Assembly (NCBI GenBank): GCA_016709875.1
Contig: JADJLZ010000018.1
Coordinates: 131,599-195,598 of the forward strand
DNA: 64,000 nt
Direction: 5' to 3'
DNA from: Planctomycetota bacterium
GTDB taxonomy: Bacteria > Planctomycetota > UBA1135 > GCA-002686595
This document shows, one piece after another, positions 9,901 through 16,492 of this stretch. Each line of letters opens with the position of its first letter. The stretch's first letter is position 1. The position numbers were made by a program, and so were the translations under genes. Under the pieces are notes generated by a model. It searched no databases, was not told the DNA's origin, and saw nothing but the letters and a program-made list of their open reading frames with translations.

Positions 9901-10573
9901 CTCGGCCGGCCGCGCGCTCGCTTCCGCCGGGCGCGCGGTGCGTCTGGCGGAGGTCGCGGGCGAACGCCGTCTGCTGGCGGAGGCCATCGCGCGCTTGGGC
10001 GGCCTGCTGCTCGACATCGACCGCCCCGCCGAGGCCGAGTCGCGCATCCGCGAGGCGCTGCGGCTCTCCGAGGAGATCGAGGATCGCCGCGGCCAGGCGC
10101 TCTCGCGCATGTTCCTGGGGATCCTGCTCTGGGAGCAGGCCGATCCGGACGCGCTCGCGACGCTCGAGGGCGTCTCCGAACTGGCCTCCGCGATCGGACT
10201 GAACCGCATCGCTGCGGTGAGCTTCGCGCTGCAGGCGCGCGTCCACCGCGAGGCGGGAGCGCTCGCGCGCGCCGAGGAACTCGCCGCGCGCGCCGTCGGC
10301 CTGCTCGAGCGCTTCGGCGCGGAACTGCACGACCGCATCGTGATCAGCGGCACGCAGGCGCTGCTGCTCACGACGCTCGGCCGCGACAGCGAAGCCGAGC
10401 GCATCGCCGGACGACTGCGCGAGCGCATCGAGTCCGACGCGGCGCACATGCGCTCCCCGCTCTTCAAGCTGCGCTACACGCGCGCCGCCGAGCGCCTGGT
10501 CACGGCCGTGCTCTCACCCGAGGGCCCGGTCTGGCCGCGGGCACACCTCGAGCGCCCCGACAACGCCCCCTGA
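6914..10573 (+). CDS. Large Ser/Thr protein kinase with AAA-type ATPase and TPR regions
   Basis: This 1219-residue cytoplasmic protein combines a Hanks-type kinase (about 17-290), an ATPase with Walker A GAAGTGKS (about 390-560) followed by VVFLDDLHWAREGT as Walker B, and a long alpha-helical TPR-like region to the C-terminus. The kinase keeps the ATP Lys (ELAVKYLHP), but the catalytic loop is HGDLKPEN (HRD changed to HGD) and the Mg loop is DLG rather than DFG. PYLSPEQ and SDVFALGVVLYEIATG are normal. The layout resembles the PknK/MalT-like multidomain kinases used to couple signalling to transcription or protein complexes. ATG 6914 has no clear Shine-Dalgarno; GTG 6938 is an alternative start. 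Substrates are unknown. Confidence 0.88.
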   Translation: MRGCESRSVSATPLPRFRLDRELGTGTSGRVWHGVLLEESGGAPAGTELAVKYLHPRLENDAAALDAFETEARAGLAARHPGLVEVLGSGRDAKGHCLLMRFVEGRSLREVLREEGALPEPRVRSIGKQIAGALAALHAAGYLHGDLKPENIRLDAQGHAVLLDLGFARAIEAGGSVVRRGPAPGAGSLPYLSPEQARGEPASLASDVFALGVVLYEIATGLHPFALRAREGTPASPHPLLEGSGSSGAVARAALERPDADRLLAAIATARITAPSRHVPQLSPFLDRLLEVVLARDPERRPTSVELAEQLTSQESGEWWRSELHFEATERRGGSGETDARHLTPLVGREREIRALFSAYDCAVRGRPLEELDPQPDSRPASPRAYLGGAVWIEGAAGTGKSRLVHEFASRARTSDDPPLYLYARCRELDEERPCHPILRLLEKYLRLPARTAPRERERALLGRLVPPRVAETLAQALDPEYEGTSPISIPVALAVWLVALGREISLVVFLDDLHWAREGTLEVLTLAAEKLAGTRTLLVSARRSAVTPHAGDALARLSGRLEAEVPLWRIELGQLNEAAVTELVEQLFHHTAPKLRLARVLWQRSRGNPAHLVEILRGLLARGEARVHPEGAGLVLAIPPDELPLPPSLSQAIQESYRRLSLSERTWLRRLSVAGGRIETEFLKRAFAPRHSAEVDAVLAQLVRAGWLVPVGARYRFARPALREAVYRGLSREQRVKLHGAAADALRPEPGVVAGFEDSFQRAFHLRASGRHEELLDCLQGLLPRLLRAGQPQRIHSLASWGLDSLEHLPHTRETDQQRIELLEAAVDAADRLGFRAGQRELLDQLSELEFDPDTDPVAVGRVYMLHGRYAVSTGQFGLARGMLRNAVQLFGRSDHLELQSEALRRLAQVQAHVGEMAEARSLALEALEASQADAQRALAHNALGVIDVLGDELESALEHADHALALLRRDRGYQMPGAHAASYLLRARVYRIAGSAGRALASAGRAVRLAEVAGERRLLAEAIARLGGLLLDIDRPAEAESRIREALRLSEEIEDRRGQALSRMFLGILLWEQADPDALATLEGVSELASAIGLNRIAAVSFALQARVHREAGALARAEELAARAVGLLERFGAELHDRIVISGTQALLLTTLGRDSEAERIAGRLRERIESDAAHMRSPLFKLRYTRAAERLVTAVLSPEGPVWPRAHLERPDNAP

Positions 10574-10614
10574 GGGGCCGCTACGCACTCCGGAACGGGG
10601 AATCTTCGCCCTCG

Positions 10615-10636
10615 TAATGAGAATGAGTCTCAATTA
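10615..10636. promoter_or_regulatory. Fur-box-like operator
   Basis: The site contains TGAGAATGAGTCTCA, an inverted repeat (TGAGA/TCTCA). By eye it matches 12 of 15 positions of the classical 7-1-7 Fur half-site core TGATAATGATTATCA. It is a sharply AT-rich island 22 bases upstream of the porin start, in an otherwise very GC-rich region. Fur binding and iron control of the downstream three-gene set are inferred from the sequence only. Confidence 0.55.
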
Positions 10637-10658
10637 GATCTGGCGTCCTGGTCGAAGA

Positions 10659-11747
10659 ATGGGCATGCTTGCGCCCATGCTGATGCTCATGCAGACCCCC
10701 GCGCCGATCGAGGCCCCCGGGCAGTTCCACTTCGGCGGCTACGGTGAGATCCACTTCCGCCAGGAGTCCGGCCCGGGTGCCGAGACGATCGATCTTTCGC
10801 GCTTTGTCTTCTACCTCGGCTACGACTTCGCCGACTGGATCGAACTCCACTCGGAGACGGAGATCGAGCACGGCTTCGTCGAGGGCGACCGAGGCGAGGT
10901 CTCGGTCGAGCAACTGCACGTCGACTTCGACTTCTCCCCCGGCTGCAAGCTGCGCATCGGCCGCTACCTCGAGCCGCTGGGCATCGTCAACCTGCGCCAC
11001 GAGCCGCCGAGCTTCCTCGGCGTCGAGCGGCCCGACGTCGAGACCTTCATCATCCCGAGCACCTGGTCGGGCGACGGACTGGGCCTGTTCGGCGAGTGCA
11101 GCGAGGACTGGAGCTACCAGTTGTACTTCGGTTCGAGTCTCTCGGGCAGTGGCATCGACCCGATCGAGGGTCTGCACGAAGCGCGTCAGGAGGGCCAGCC
11201 CGGACTCGACCAGCCGGCACTCAGCGCGCGCGTCGACTGGCGGCCGACGAGCTCGCTGCGCACGGGCGTCGGCGCCTTCGCGGGCGGCCTCGACAACGGG
11301 GAAGAGGGCATCAACCCGGGCAACGATGCCAGCCTCTCCGTGCTCAGCCTCGACGCCCAGTGGAGCACGGGCGACTTCGATTTCGCCGGGCTCTACGCGC
11401 TGGACCAGATCCGCGGCGCCGACACGCTCGCGACGGGCGTCGCCGAGCGCATGCAGGGCTGGTACTTGCAGGGCGCCTGGCACTGCCTGCCCGACTCGGC
11501 CAAGCAGGGCCGTCTCGCGGACGCGGACGCGCTGCTCTTCGCGCGCTACGAGTGGCTCGACACGCAGGCGAGCCTGCCCGAGGGGGTCAGCGCTGATCCG
11601 CGTGGCGAGCGCACGGTGCTCACGCTCGGAGCGTCCTTCCTGCCCGTCTCGAACCTGGTCCTGAAGGCCGACTACCAGATCCGCGACGACCAGAGCGCGC
11701 AGGGTCTGCCCGAGCGGTTCAGCCTCGGCCTGGGGTGGCAGTTCTGA
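10659..11747 (+). CDS. Outer-membrane porin (phosphate-selective porin O/P-like beta-barrel)
   Basis: The 362-residue protein starts with a short Met-rich hydrophobic leader. It then shows alternating amphipathic strands such as GQFHFGGYGEIHFRQ, FVFYLGYDFADWIELHSETEIEH and LRIGRYLEPLGIVNLRHE, and ends in LGLGWQF. A C-terminal Phe after aromatic-alternating residues is the usual outer-membrane assembly signal. It is likely a passive porin; the ligand cannot be told from sequence. Its stop overlaps the start of the FMN-binding/ApbE gene (TGATG), implying translational coupling, and a Fur-box-like site lies just upstream, which suggests a role in metal acquisition or redox traffic at the cell surface. 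Confidence 0.75.
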   Translation: MGMLAPMLMLMQTPAPIEAPGQFHFGGYGEIHFRQESGPGAETIDLSRFVFYLGYDFADWIELHSETEIEHGFVEGDRGEVSVEQLHVDFDFSPGCKLRIGRYLEPLGIVNLRHEPPSFLGVERPDVETFIIPSTWSGDGLGLFGECSEDWSYQLYFGSSLSGSGIDPIEGLHEARQEGQPGLDQPALSARVDWRPTSSLRTGVGAFAGGLDNGEEGINPGNDASLSVLSLDAQWSTGDFDFAGLYALDQIRGADTLATGVAERMQGWYLQGAWHCLPDSAKQGRLADADALLFARYEWLDTQASLPEGVSADPRGERTVLTLGASFLPVSNLVLKADYQIRDDQSAQGLPERFSLGLGWQF

Positions 11748-13168
11748 TGCGACGCGCACTGCTGGCCCTGCTGCTGCTCGCGCTGCCGTTGCAGGCCGAG
11801 GTCTATCTCACGCGCGAACAGGCGCTGCACCTGGCCTTCCCCGACGCGAGCGCGCGCGTCGCGCGCAAGACGGGCGAACTCGAGTGGTGGCGCTTCGAGC
11901 GCGAGGGCAAGCTGCTCGGCTACGCGACGATCTCGCAGGTGCAGGGCAAGGCGCAGCCGATCACCTTTCTGCTCTCTGCCGACCCGCAGTTGCACATCCG
12001 CGGCATCGAGATCCTCGAATACCGCGAATCGCACGGCGCTGAGATCCGCCGCGAGGACTGGCGCGCGCAGTTCGTTGGGAAGGACAGCGACGCGCCGCTG
12101 CGCGTCGGCCGCGACGTGCGCAACATCGCCGGGGCGACGATCTCCTGTCGCAGCCTGACGAACGGCGTGCGCGCACGTCTGGAGGACCTGAAGAACGCGG
12201 TTGCGCGCGAGCCCGCCGGGACCGCAGGCGTGCCGGTCGAAGCCAGCAGTCCCGCCCCCGTGCGGCGCAGCCAGCTGCTGATGGGAACGACGCTCACGCT
12301 GACGCTCGACGCAACCGCCGACGAGCACAGCGAAGCCGCGCTGCAGGCAGCCTTCGACGAGGTGCGGCGCCTCGAGGGCCTGCTCTCGGACTGGGATCCG
12401 CAGAGCGAGCTCAGCCGGCTCGGCCGCGCCGGCGCAGCCCAGCTCGGCCCCGAGCTCGAGGACGTGCTCGGCCGTTCGCTCGAGATCGCCGAGCGCAGCC
12501 AGGGCGCTTTCGACCCGAGCGTCGGCGCGCTCGTGTCGCTCTGGCGTGGCGCGCGCAGCGTCCCCGGTGCGGACGAGCGCGTGCGCGCGCTCGCGAGCGT
12601 CGGCTGGCGCACGATCGAACTCGACCGCACGACGCACCACGTGCGACTCCACACGCGCGGGACGGCACTCGATCTCGGCGGCATCGGCAAGGGCTTCGCG
12701 CTCGACCGCGCGGCGCGCATCCTGCGCGCACACGCCTGCCCGCGCGCGCTGCTGGACTTCGGCGGTCAGCTGCTCGCGCTCGACGCGCCGCAGGGCCGCA
12801 AGGGCTGGCCGGTCGCCGTGCGCGACCCGCGCGGCGGCGAGCGGCCGCTGTTCGAGCTCGAATTGTGCTCGGCCTCGCTCGCGACGACCTCCGACGAGCA
12901 GCGCGGCCTCGTGATCGAGGGCCAGCGCTTCTCGCACGTGATCGATCCGCGCAGCGGTCTTCCGGTCGAGGGCCGGCTCGCGGCCTGTGTGCTCGCGCCG
13001 GACGCGACGAGTGCTGACGCATGGTCGACGGCGCTCTTCGTGCTCGGCTCCGCCTCCGGGATCCCGCTCGCCGAGCGCGAGGGACTCGCCGCGCGGGTCG
13101 AGGAGGCCGACGCAAGCGTGCACGAGACGGCGGCGATGACGCGCGCGCGCACAGGAGAGAAGCCGTGA
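11747..13168 (+). CDS. FMN-binding domain fused to ApbE flavin transferase
   Basis: The 473-residue exported protein has a signal peptide (MRRALLALLLLALPLQAE). An FMN-binding domain of the NqrC/RnfG type follows (about 20-150), with the flavinylation motif AGATIS at residues 128-133; Thr131 is the probable acceptor. The second half (about 175-465) is an ApbE FAD:protein FMN transferase, with SLWRGARS and the TALDLGGIGKGFALDRA motif. The enzyme and its substrate are therefore in one chain, so self-flavinylation or flavinylation of a partner molecule is expected in the periplasm. ATG 11747 overlaps the porin stop. The downstream membrane gene starts at an overlapping GTGA. A periplasmic electron carrier in a Fur-controlled unit is the natural reading. 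Confidence 0.88.
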   Translation: MRRALLALLLLALPLQAEVYLTREQALHLAFPDASARVARKTGELEWWRFEREGKLLGYATISQVQGKAQPITFLLSADPQLHIRGIEILEYRESHGAEIRREDWRAQFVGKDSDAPLRVGRDVRNIAGATISCRSLTNGVRARLEDLKNAVAREPAGTAGVPVEASSPAPVRRSQLLMGTTLTLTLDATADEHSEAALQAAFDEVRRLEGLLSDWDPQSELSRLGRAGAAQLGPELEDVLGRSLEIAERSQGAFDPSVGALVSLWRGARSVPGADERVRALASVGWRTIELDRTTHHVRLHTRGTALDLGGIGKGFALDRAARILRAHACPRALLDFGGQLLALDAPQGRKGWPVAVRDPRGGERPLFELELCSASLATTSDEQRGLVIEGQRFSHVIDPRSGLPVEGRLAACVLAPDATSADAWSTALFVLGSASGIPLAEREGLAARVEEADASVHETAAMTRARTGEKP

Positions 13169-13662
13169 GGGAGTTCCTCGGACCGGCCAACCGCGGCCTG
13201 GCCACGCTCCAGCCCTCGACGCGCTTCACGCTCGGGCTGCTGCTCGTCTTCGCGCTCGCGAGCTACGCCGTGATGGCAGCGCTGGGTCTCTCGCGCTCGG
13301 GGCTCGGGCCGGACTCGATCGCGACCTACTACGGCGGTGCTGTGAGCGGCGAGGGCAAGTCGACCGGCGAGTTGCTCGAGCTGACGCACTTCCACCTGTT
13401 CGCGATGCCGCTCTTCCTGTTCGTGCTCGGCCACGTGTTCCTGCTCTGCGGCACGTGGAGCCCCAAGCTGCGACGCGCGATCGTGCTGGCGGCCTTCGCG
13501 GGTGCCGCCTGCGACCTGTGCGCACCCTGGCTCGTGATCCACGTCTCCCCGCTGTGCGCCTGGGTCAAGATCGCAGGGCGCGCACTGCTCGCGCCGGCAT
13601 TGCTCGCGCTGACGCTCGTGCCGCTGTGGGAGATCACGCGCGCAGCGGTGGCGCGGCGCTAG
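13165..13662 (+). CDS. Small polytopic membrane protein of the flavinylated redox set
   Basis: At 165 residues with about four predicted transmembrane helices (from about 20, 78, 105 and 135), it starts at GTG 13165, overlapping the ApbE-fusion stop as GTGA. Helix two contains HFHLFAMPLFLFVLGHVF, whose His residues could bind b-type haem or quinone, but no known haem motif is proven. I do not recognise the family. Translational coupling to a periplasmic flavoprotein suggests that it passes electrons across the inner membrane to the FMN domain. The stop is shared as CTAG with the convergent kinase-like gene. Confidence 0.7.
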   Translation: MREFLGPANRGLATLQPSTRFTLGLLLVFALASYAVMAALGLSRSGLGPDSIATYYGGAVSGEGKSTGELLELTHFHLFAMPLFLFVLGHVFLLCGTWSPKLRRAIVLAAFAGAACDLCAPWLVIHVSPLCAWVKIAGRALLAPALLALTLVPLWEITRAAVARR

Positions 13663-14537
13663 GAGCGGCGGCGCAGCCCGAGCACGCGCTCGACGCCCCA
13701 GCCGATGCGATGCCAGCCCAGCTGCTGGCGGTGGCCCTCGAGCAGCGCGCGAGCGAGCCGGCGGCGCTCCGCGGAGCGCGGCTCGTAGCCCGCCAGGAAC
13801 GCGAGGAAGTCGCGCGGCGCGAGCGCGCGAGTTCCGCGCTCCTCGCGGCGCAGCACGAAGCGCAGAAGCCGGCGCAGGTTGCGCTCGCGGGCCTGGGGCG
13901 GGAGCTGTTCGAGGAGCAGCGAGCGGTCGAGGTCGAGCACGACGAAGCGCGCACCCGCCTGGGTCTCGCGCACGAGCAGGTTCTTCGTCGTCAGGTCGAC
14001 GTGGTACAGCCCCGCGTCGTGCAGCGCGCGCACGAAGGCGCCCGCGCCGCGCAGGAGCTCCGTCATCTCCCTCGGACGCGCGGCGCCCGCGCGCAGCTCG
14101 ACGAGCAGGCTCTCCAGATCGCGCGCGCCCTCGACGCGCACGCTCAAGAGGTCCAGGAACCAGCCGCCGCCGGCCGCGGCGCGCGCGCGCGCGCCGACCA
14201 CGAGCGCGGTCGAGAGCCCACGCGCCTCGAGTGCGCAGGCGAGCGCGAGTTCGTGGAAGGGCCGCGCCGGATCGCGGAAGCGCGAGCCGGTGATCGCGCG
14301 CAGCAGGCCGCCGTGCGAGAAGCGCCGCAGGAGCAGCGTGCCGCGCGGACTCTCGAGCTCCTCGAGCGGCTTGCGCCCCGAGAGCGCACTCGTGCGCCAG
14401 CGCGGCTCGCGCTCGGGGCCGTAGCCCTCGCGCTCGAGCAGCTCGATCCAATCGCGCCTGCGCACGCAGACCGAGCGCTCGCCGCGTGCGATCTCATACT
14501 CCGCCGGCAGCGGCGGGAGCTCGGGGAGCGCCGGCAT
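13659..14537 (-). CDS. Lipopolysaccharide-kinase-like protein (KdkA/WaaP family)
   Basis: The 292-residue protein has a small kinase fold typical of the LPS core sugar kinases. LLLRRFSHGGLLR is the nucleotide-binding strand region. ALHDAGLYHVDLTTKNLLV is the catalytic loop (HVDL...KN in place of HGDLN..N), and FVVLDLDRS is the metal-binding DFG equivalent (DLD). Arg-rich helices follow. The likely role is phosphorylation of Kdo or another inner-core sugar at the cytoplasmic face. ATG 14537 lies 22 bases after the kptA stop on the same strand, so the two are probably one transcription unit. The exact sugar substrate is not determined. Confidence 0.75.
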   Translation of the reverse strand: MPALPELPPLPAEYEIARGERSVCVRRRDWIELLEREGYGPEREPRWRTSALSGRKPLEELESPRGTLLLRRFSHGGLLRAITGSRFRDPARPFHELALACALEARGLSTALVVGARARAAAGGGWFLDLLSVRVEGARDLESLLVELRAGAARPREMTELLRGAGAFVRALHDAGLYHVDLTTKNLLVRETQAGARFVVLDLDRSLLLEQLPPQARERNLRRLLRFVLRREERGTRALAPRDFLAFLAGYEPRSAERRRLARALLEGHRQQLGWHRIGWGVERVLGLRRRS

Positions 14538-14559
14538 GTGTCCTGCGCTCCCCTGCGGG

Positions 14560-15933
14560 TCAGAGGCCTGCGCCGAAGGAGTCGTCGCCGGCCGGCTCGC
14601 GGCGGGCGGGCCTGGGCGCGGGCTTGGGGGCCTCGACGCGCGGCGCCGGGGGCGGCGGCGGCGGGGCGGAACGGCGTTCCTCGGCGACGACACCCGATCC
14701 GAAGCCGCCAGCGGGGGCGGCAGCCGGACGCGGGCGCTCTTCGCGCGGGCGCTCTTCGCGCGGACGGTCCTCACGCGGACGGTCCTCGCGCGGACGATCC
14801 TCACGGGGTCGATCCGAGCGCGGGTGCTCGTCACGACGCTGCCAGCCGCCCTCGCGGTCGGGCGGCGGCCCGCGGTGCTCGTCGCGGCGCGGCGGACGGT
14901 CGTGGCGCGGCGGGCGATCGCCCTGCGGTGCGCGGCCGCGGTCGTCGCGGAAGCCGCCGCGATCTCCGCGATCGCCGCGCAAACCTCCCTGTCCACCGCC
15001 ACCGGCGTGGGCCGGCCGCGGTGCGCCACCATGGCGCGGCCGCTCGTCGCGGCCGTGGCTCGGGCGCGGACGCTCCTCGCGCGGCGGCGGAGCCCCGCGG
15101 TCGAAGCGCTCGTAGGCGGAGGGTGCACGCTCGGGTGCACGCTCGGGTGCACGCTCAGTCGGCGCGTCGGATTGCGGGCGCGGACGGTCGTCGGAGAACT
15201 CGCGTCCGCGACCGCGGCCACCGCGGCGTCCGCGGCGGCGGCGCGGCGGGCCGTCGCCGTCCGGGCGCGGTGCGTGCTCGCCGGCGGGCGGAGCCTCGCC
15301 CTCGACGGCAGGTTCCTCTTCGGATCCCTCCCAAGTGGGAGCTTCCTCGTGCGGCGCTTCCTCGCGCGGCGCGCGCGCGGGTCCGTCGACCTCGCTGATC
15401 TCGAGGTAGTGCGTCGGGATCGGGTCGGAGAGGAACAGCGACTTGCGGTCGTAGAAGTTGATGCCCTCTTCCCACGCGTCCATCGCGTGCACTTGTACGA
15501 GGACCGCGTCCTCGGAGGTGCGCGAGGCCGTGTCGATCGCATCCTCCGCCGTCAGCGCGAGGTGCAGGAAGCGCCGGCGGCCAGGCCGCAGGCCGAAGCG
15601 CTCGGCGCGCTCCGCGTCCTGACGCGAGACACCCACGTAGAGCCGTTCGGGCGGCTGCGAGGGTTCGCCGGGCTGGACCTCGATCGAATGACCGTAGAGC
15701 GCGCGGATCATCCCGCGGTCGATCTCGTAGCGCTGTCGGTCGCCGGAGCTGACGGCGTCATGGACGTCGTCCTCGCTCACAGGCTCGCCGAGGCGCTCGT
15801 TGAGCGCGCGCACGACTTCGCGCAGGTCGGCCCAACCAAATTCGTCGAGTTCGAGGTCGAATTGCTCCGGCTGGTGGCGGAGCATGTACGCGAGCGACCG
15901 TGTGATGCGCTCGATCAGGGCAGGGTGCGTCAT
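14560..15933 (-). CDS. kptA: RNA 2'-phosphotransferase KptA/Tpt1 with a long Arg/Gly-rich disordered tail
   Basis: Residues 1-185 are a KptA/Tpt1 fold, an enzyme that transfers an internal RNA 2'-phosphate to NAD. RSLAYMLRH gives the catalytic Arg19-His20 pair, and MIRALYGHS gives Arg77. The third motif, normally LYHGT, reads LYVGVS, so a conserved His is replaced by Val; the late motif FYDRKSLFLSDPIP is also divergent. Residues 186-457 are not found in ordinary KptA (about 180-220 residues). They are a low-complexity region rich in Arg, Gly, Pro and acid, with RGRRGGRGRGRE, three ERAP units and five 5-residue units (E/D-x-R-P-R type). A sigma70-like promoter lies upstream at 16047-16075. Catalytic activity is probable but not certain. 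Confidence 0.85.
   Translation of the reverse strand: MTHPALIERITRSLAYMLRHQPEQFDLELDEFGWADLREVVRALNERLGEPVSEDDVHDAVSSGDRQRYEIDRGMIRALYGHSIEVQPGEPSQPPERLYVGVSRQDAERAERFGLRPGRRRFLHLALTAEDAIDTASRTSEDAVLVQVHAMDAWEEGINFYDRKSLFLSDPIPTHYLEISEVDGPARAPREEAPHEEAPTWEGSEEEPAVEGEAPPAGEHAPRPDGDGPPRRRRGRRGGRGRGREFSDDRPRPQSDAPTERAPERAPERAPSAYERFDRGAPPPREERPRPSHGRDERPRHGGAPRPAHAGGGGQGGLRGDRGDRGGFRDDRGRAPQGDRPPRHDRPPRRDEHRGPPPDREGGWQRRDEHPRSDRPREDRPREDRPREDRPREERPREERPRPAAAPAGGFGSGVVAEERRSAPPPPPPAPRVEAPKPAPRPARREPAGDDSFGAGL
14729..14805 (-). repeat. Tandem 15-base coding repeat in the kptA tail
   Basis: About five near-identical 15-base units of the type gcgcgggcgctcttc / gcgcggacggtcctc encode repeated Arg-Pro-Arg-Glu-(Glu/Asp) pentapeptides. 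The alternating charge resembles RNA-binding disordered tails. Slippage between the units would change tail length without a frameshift. Confidence 0.8.
15122..15157 (-). repeat. Tandem 12-base coding repeat in the kptA tail
   Basis: Three consecutive 12-base units (ggtgcacgctcg) encode Glu-Arg-Ala-Pro three times. This is a second, independent in-frame expansion in the same disordered region. Confidence 0.8.
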
Positions 15934-16046
15934 GGGAGGGCTGCAGGTCGATCCCGTTTGGGGAGGCCCGGAATGGAATGGCCATCCCCTCGCCGAATCG
16001 GCGCCTCCGCTGGGGGCGATGCCGGGCGCGGGGAACTGGAGCGCCG

Positions 16047-16075
16047 ATTCTAGAGACGGGCGGCCGCCATTCCAA
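16047..16075 (-). promoter_or_regulatory. Sigma70-type promoter for kptA
   Basis: On the minus strand TTGGAA (-35, 16075-16070) and TAGAAT (-10, 16052-16047) are separated by exactly 17 bases. Transcription would start near 16040, leaving a leader of about 107 bases before the kptA ATG at 15933. No other promoter-like pair in the window is this close to consensus by eye. Confidence 0.6.
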
Positions 16076-16095
16076 GCACGGCGGGCCGCTCCCCC

Positions 16096-16335
16096 TCAGG
16101 CGCTCTGATGCCGGATCACCACCCGGCGCTCGGGGGCCGGGGGGGCCAGGCTGTCGGCCCGGACCGCAAAGCCCTGGCCGATCAGCTCGGAGACGAAGCT
16201 GCCCCCGCCCCACATCTCCACCCACAACTCCTCGCCCGAGGAGGGATCGGTCCACGAGAGCAGGACCGGACGGTCGGGTCCGGCACCTGTGCCGGCCGCG
16301 TCTTCCGCGCTGCTCCACATCTCGAAAAGTTCCAT
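16096..16335 (-). CDS. Small hypothetical protein, 79 residues
   Basis: The acidic/tryptophan-containing protein MELFEMWSSAEDAAGTG... has no signal peptide or membrane segment. The start ATG 16335 is preceded by AGAGAGG at good spacing. The middle (PVLLSWTDPSSGEELWVEM) reads like a small beta-rich domain, and its tail is ERRVVIRHQSA. I do not recognise it. It lies downstream of the phosphodiesterase gene on the same strand, and the kptA promoter begins just after its stop. Confidence 0.55.
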   Translation of the reverse strand: MELFEMWSSAEDAAGTGAGPDRPVLLSWTDPSSGEELWVEMWGGGSFVSELIGQGFAVRADSLAPPAPERRVVIRHQSA

Positions 16336-16492
16336 GGGGACCACCTCTCTTCCTCGCTCTCCGCTGCCCTTTGTCGCCGGTGGGGCGCATTTCCTTCGCG
16401 AAGCTCCACCAAAAAGGCGCGCTCCCGTACGCGGGACCCCGTCTACGCGAGGGAAGCAGTGCGCATTTCGAGCTTTTCTTACGCCCGGGGAT

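Noticed and set aside
6488..10447. A 1319-codon open frame on the minus strand, opposite the large kinase
   Set aside because: It has no recognisable domain and only mirrors the codon bias of the kinase gene. Such long antisense frames are common in very GC-rich genomes.
7006..10617. A 1203-codon open frame on the plus strand overlapping the kinase in another frame
   Set aside because: The translation is mostly Arg, Ala, Gly and Pro without structure, a shadow of the kinase gene.
14729..15157. Repeats in the kptA region as a CRISPR array
   Set aside because: The units are 12-15 bases, contiguous without spacers, and in frame with the protein.
16405..16470. Weak hairpin plus T run downstream of the phosphodiesterase gene as terminator
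   Set aside because: The stem has only five pairs and seven unpaired bases before the T run; too weak to call.
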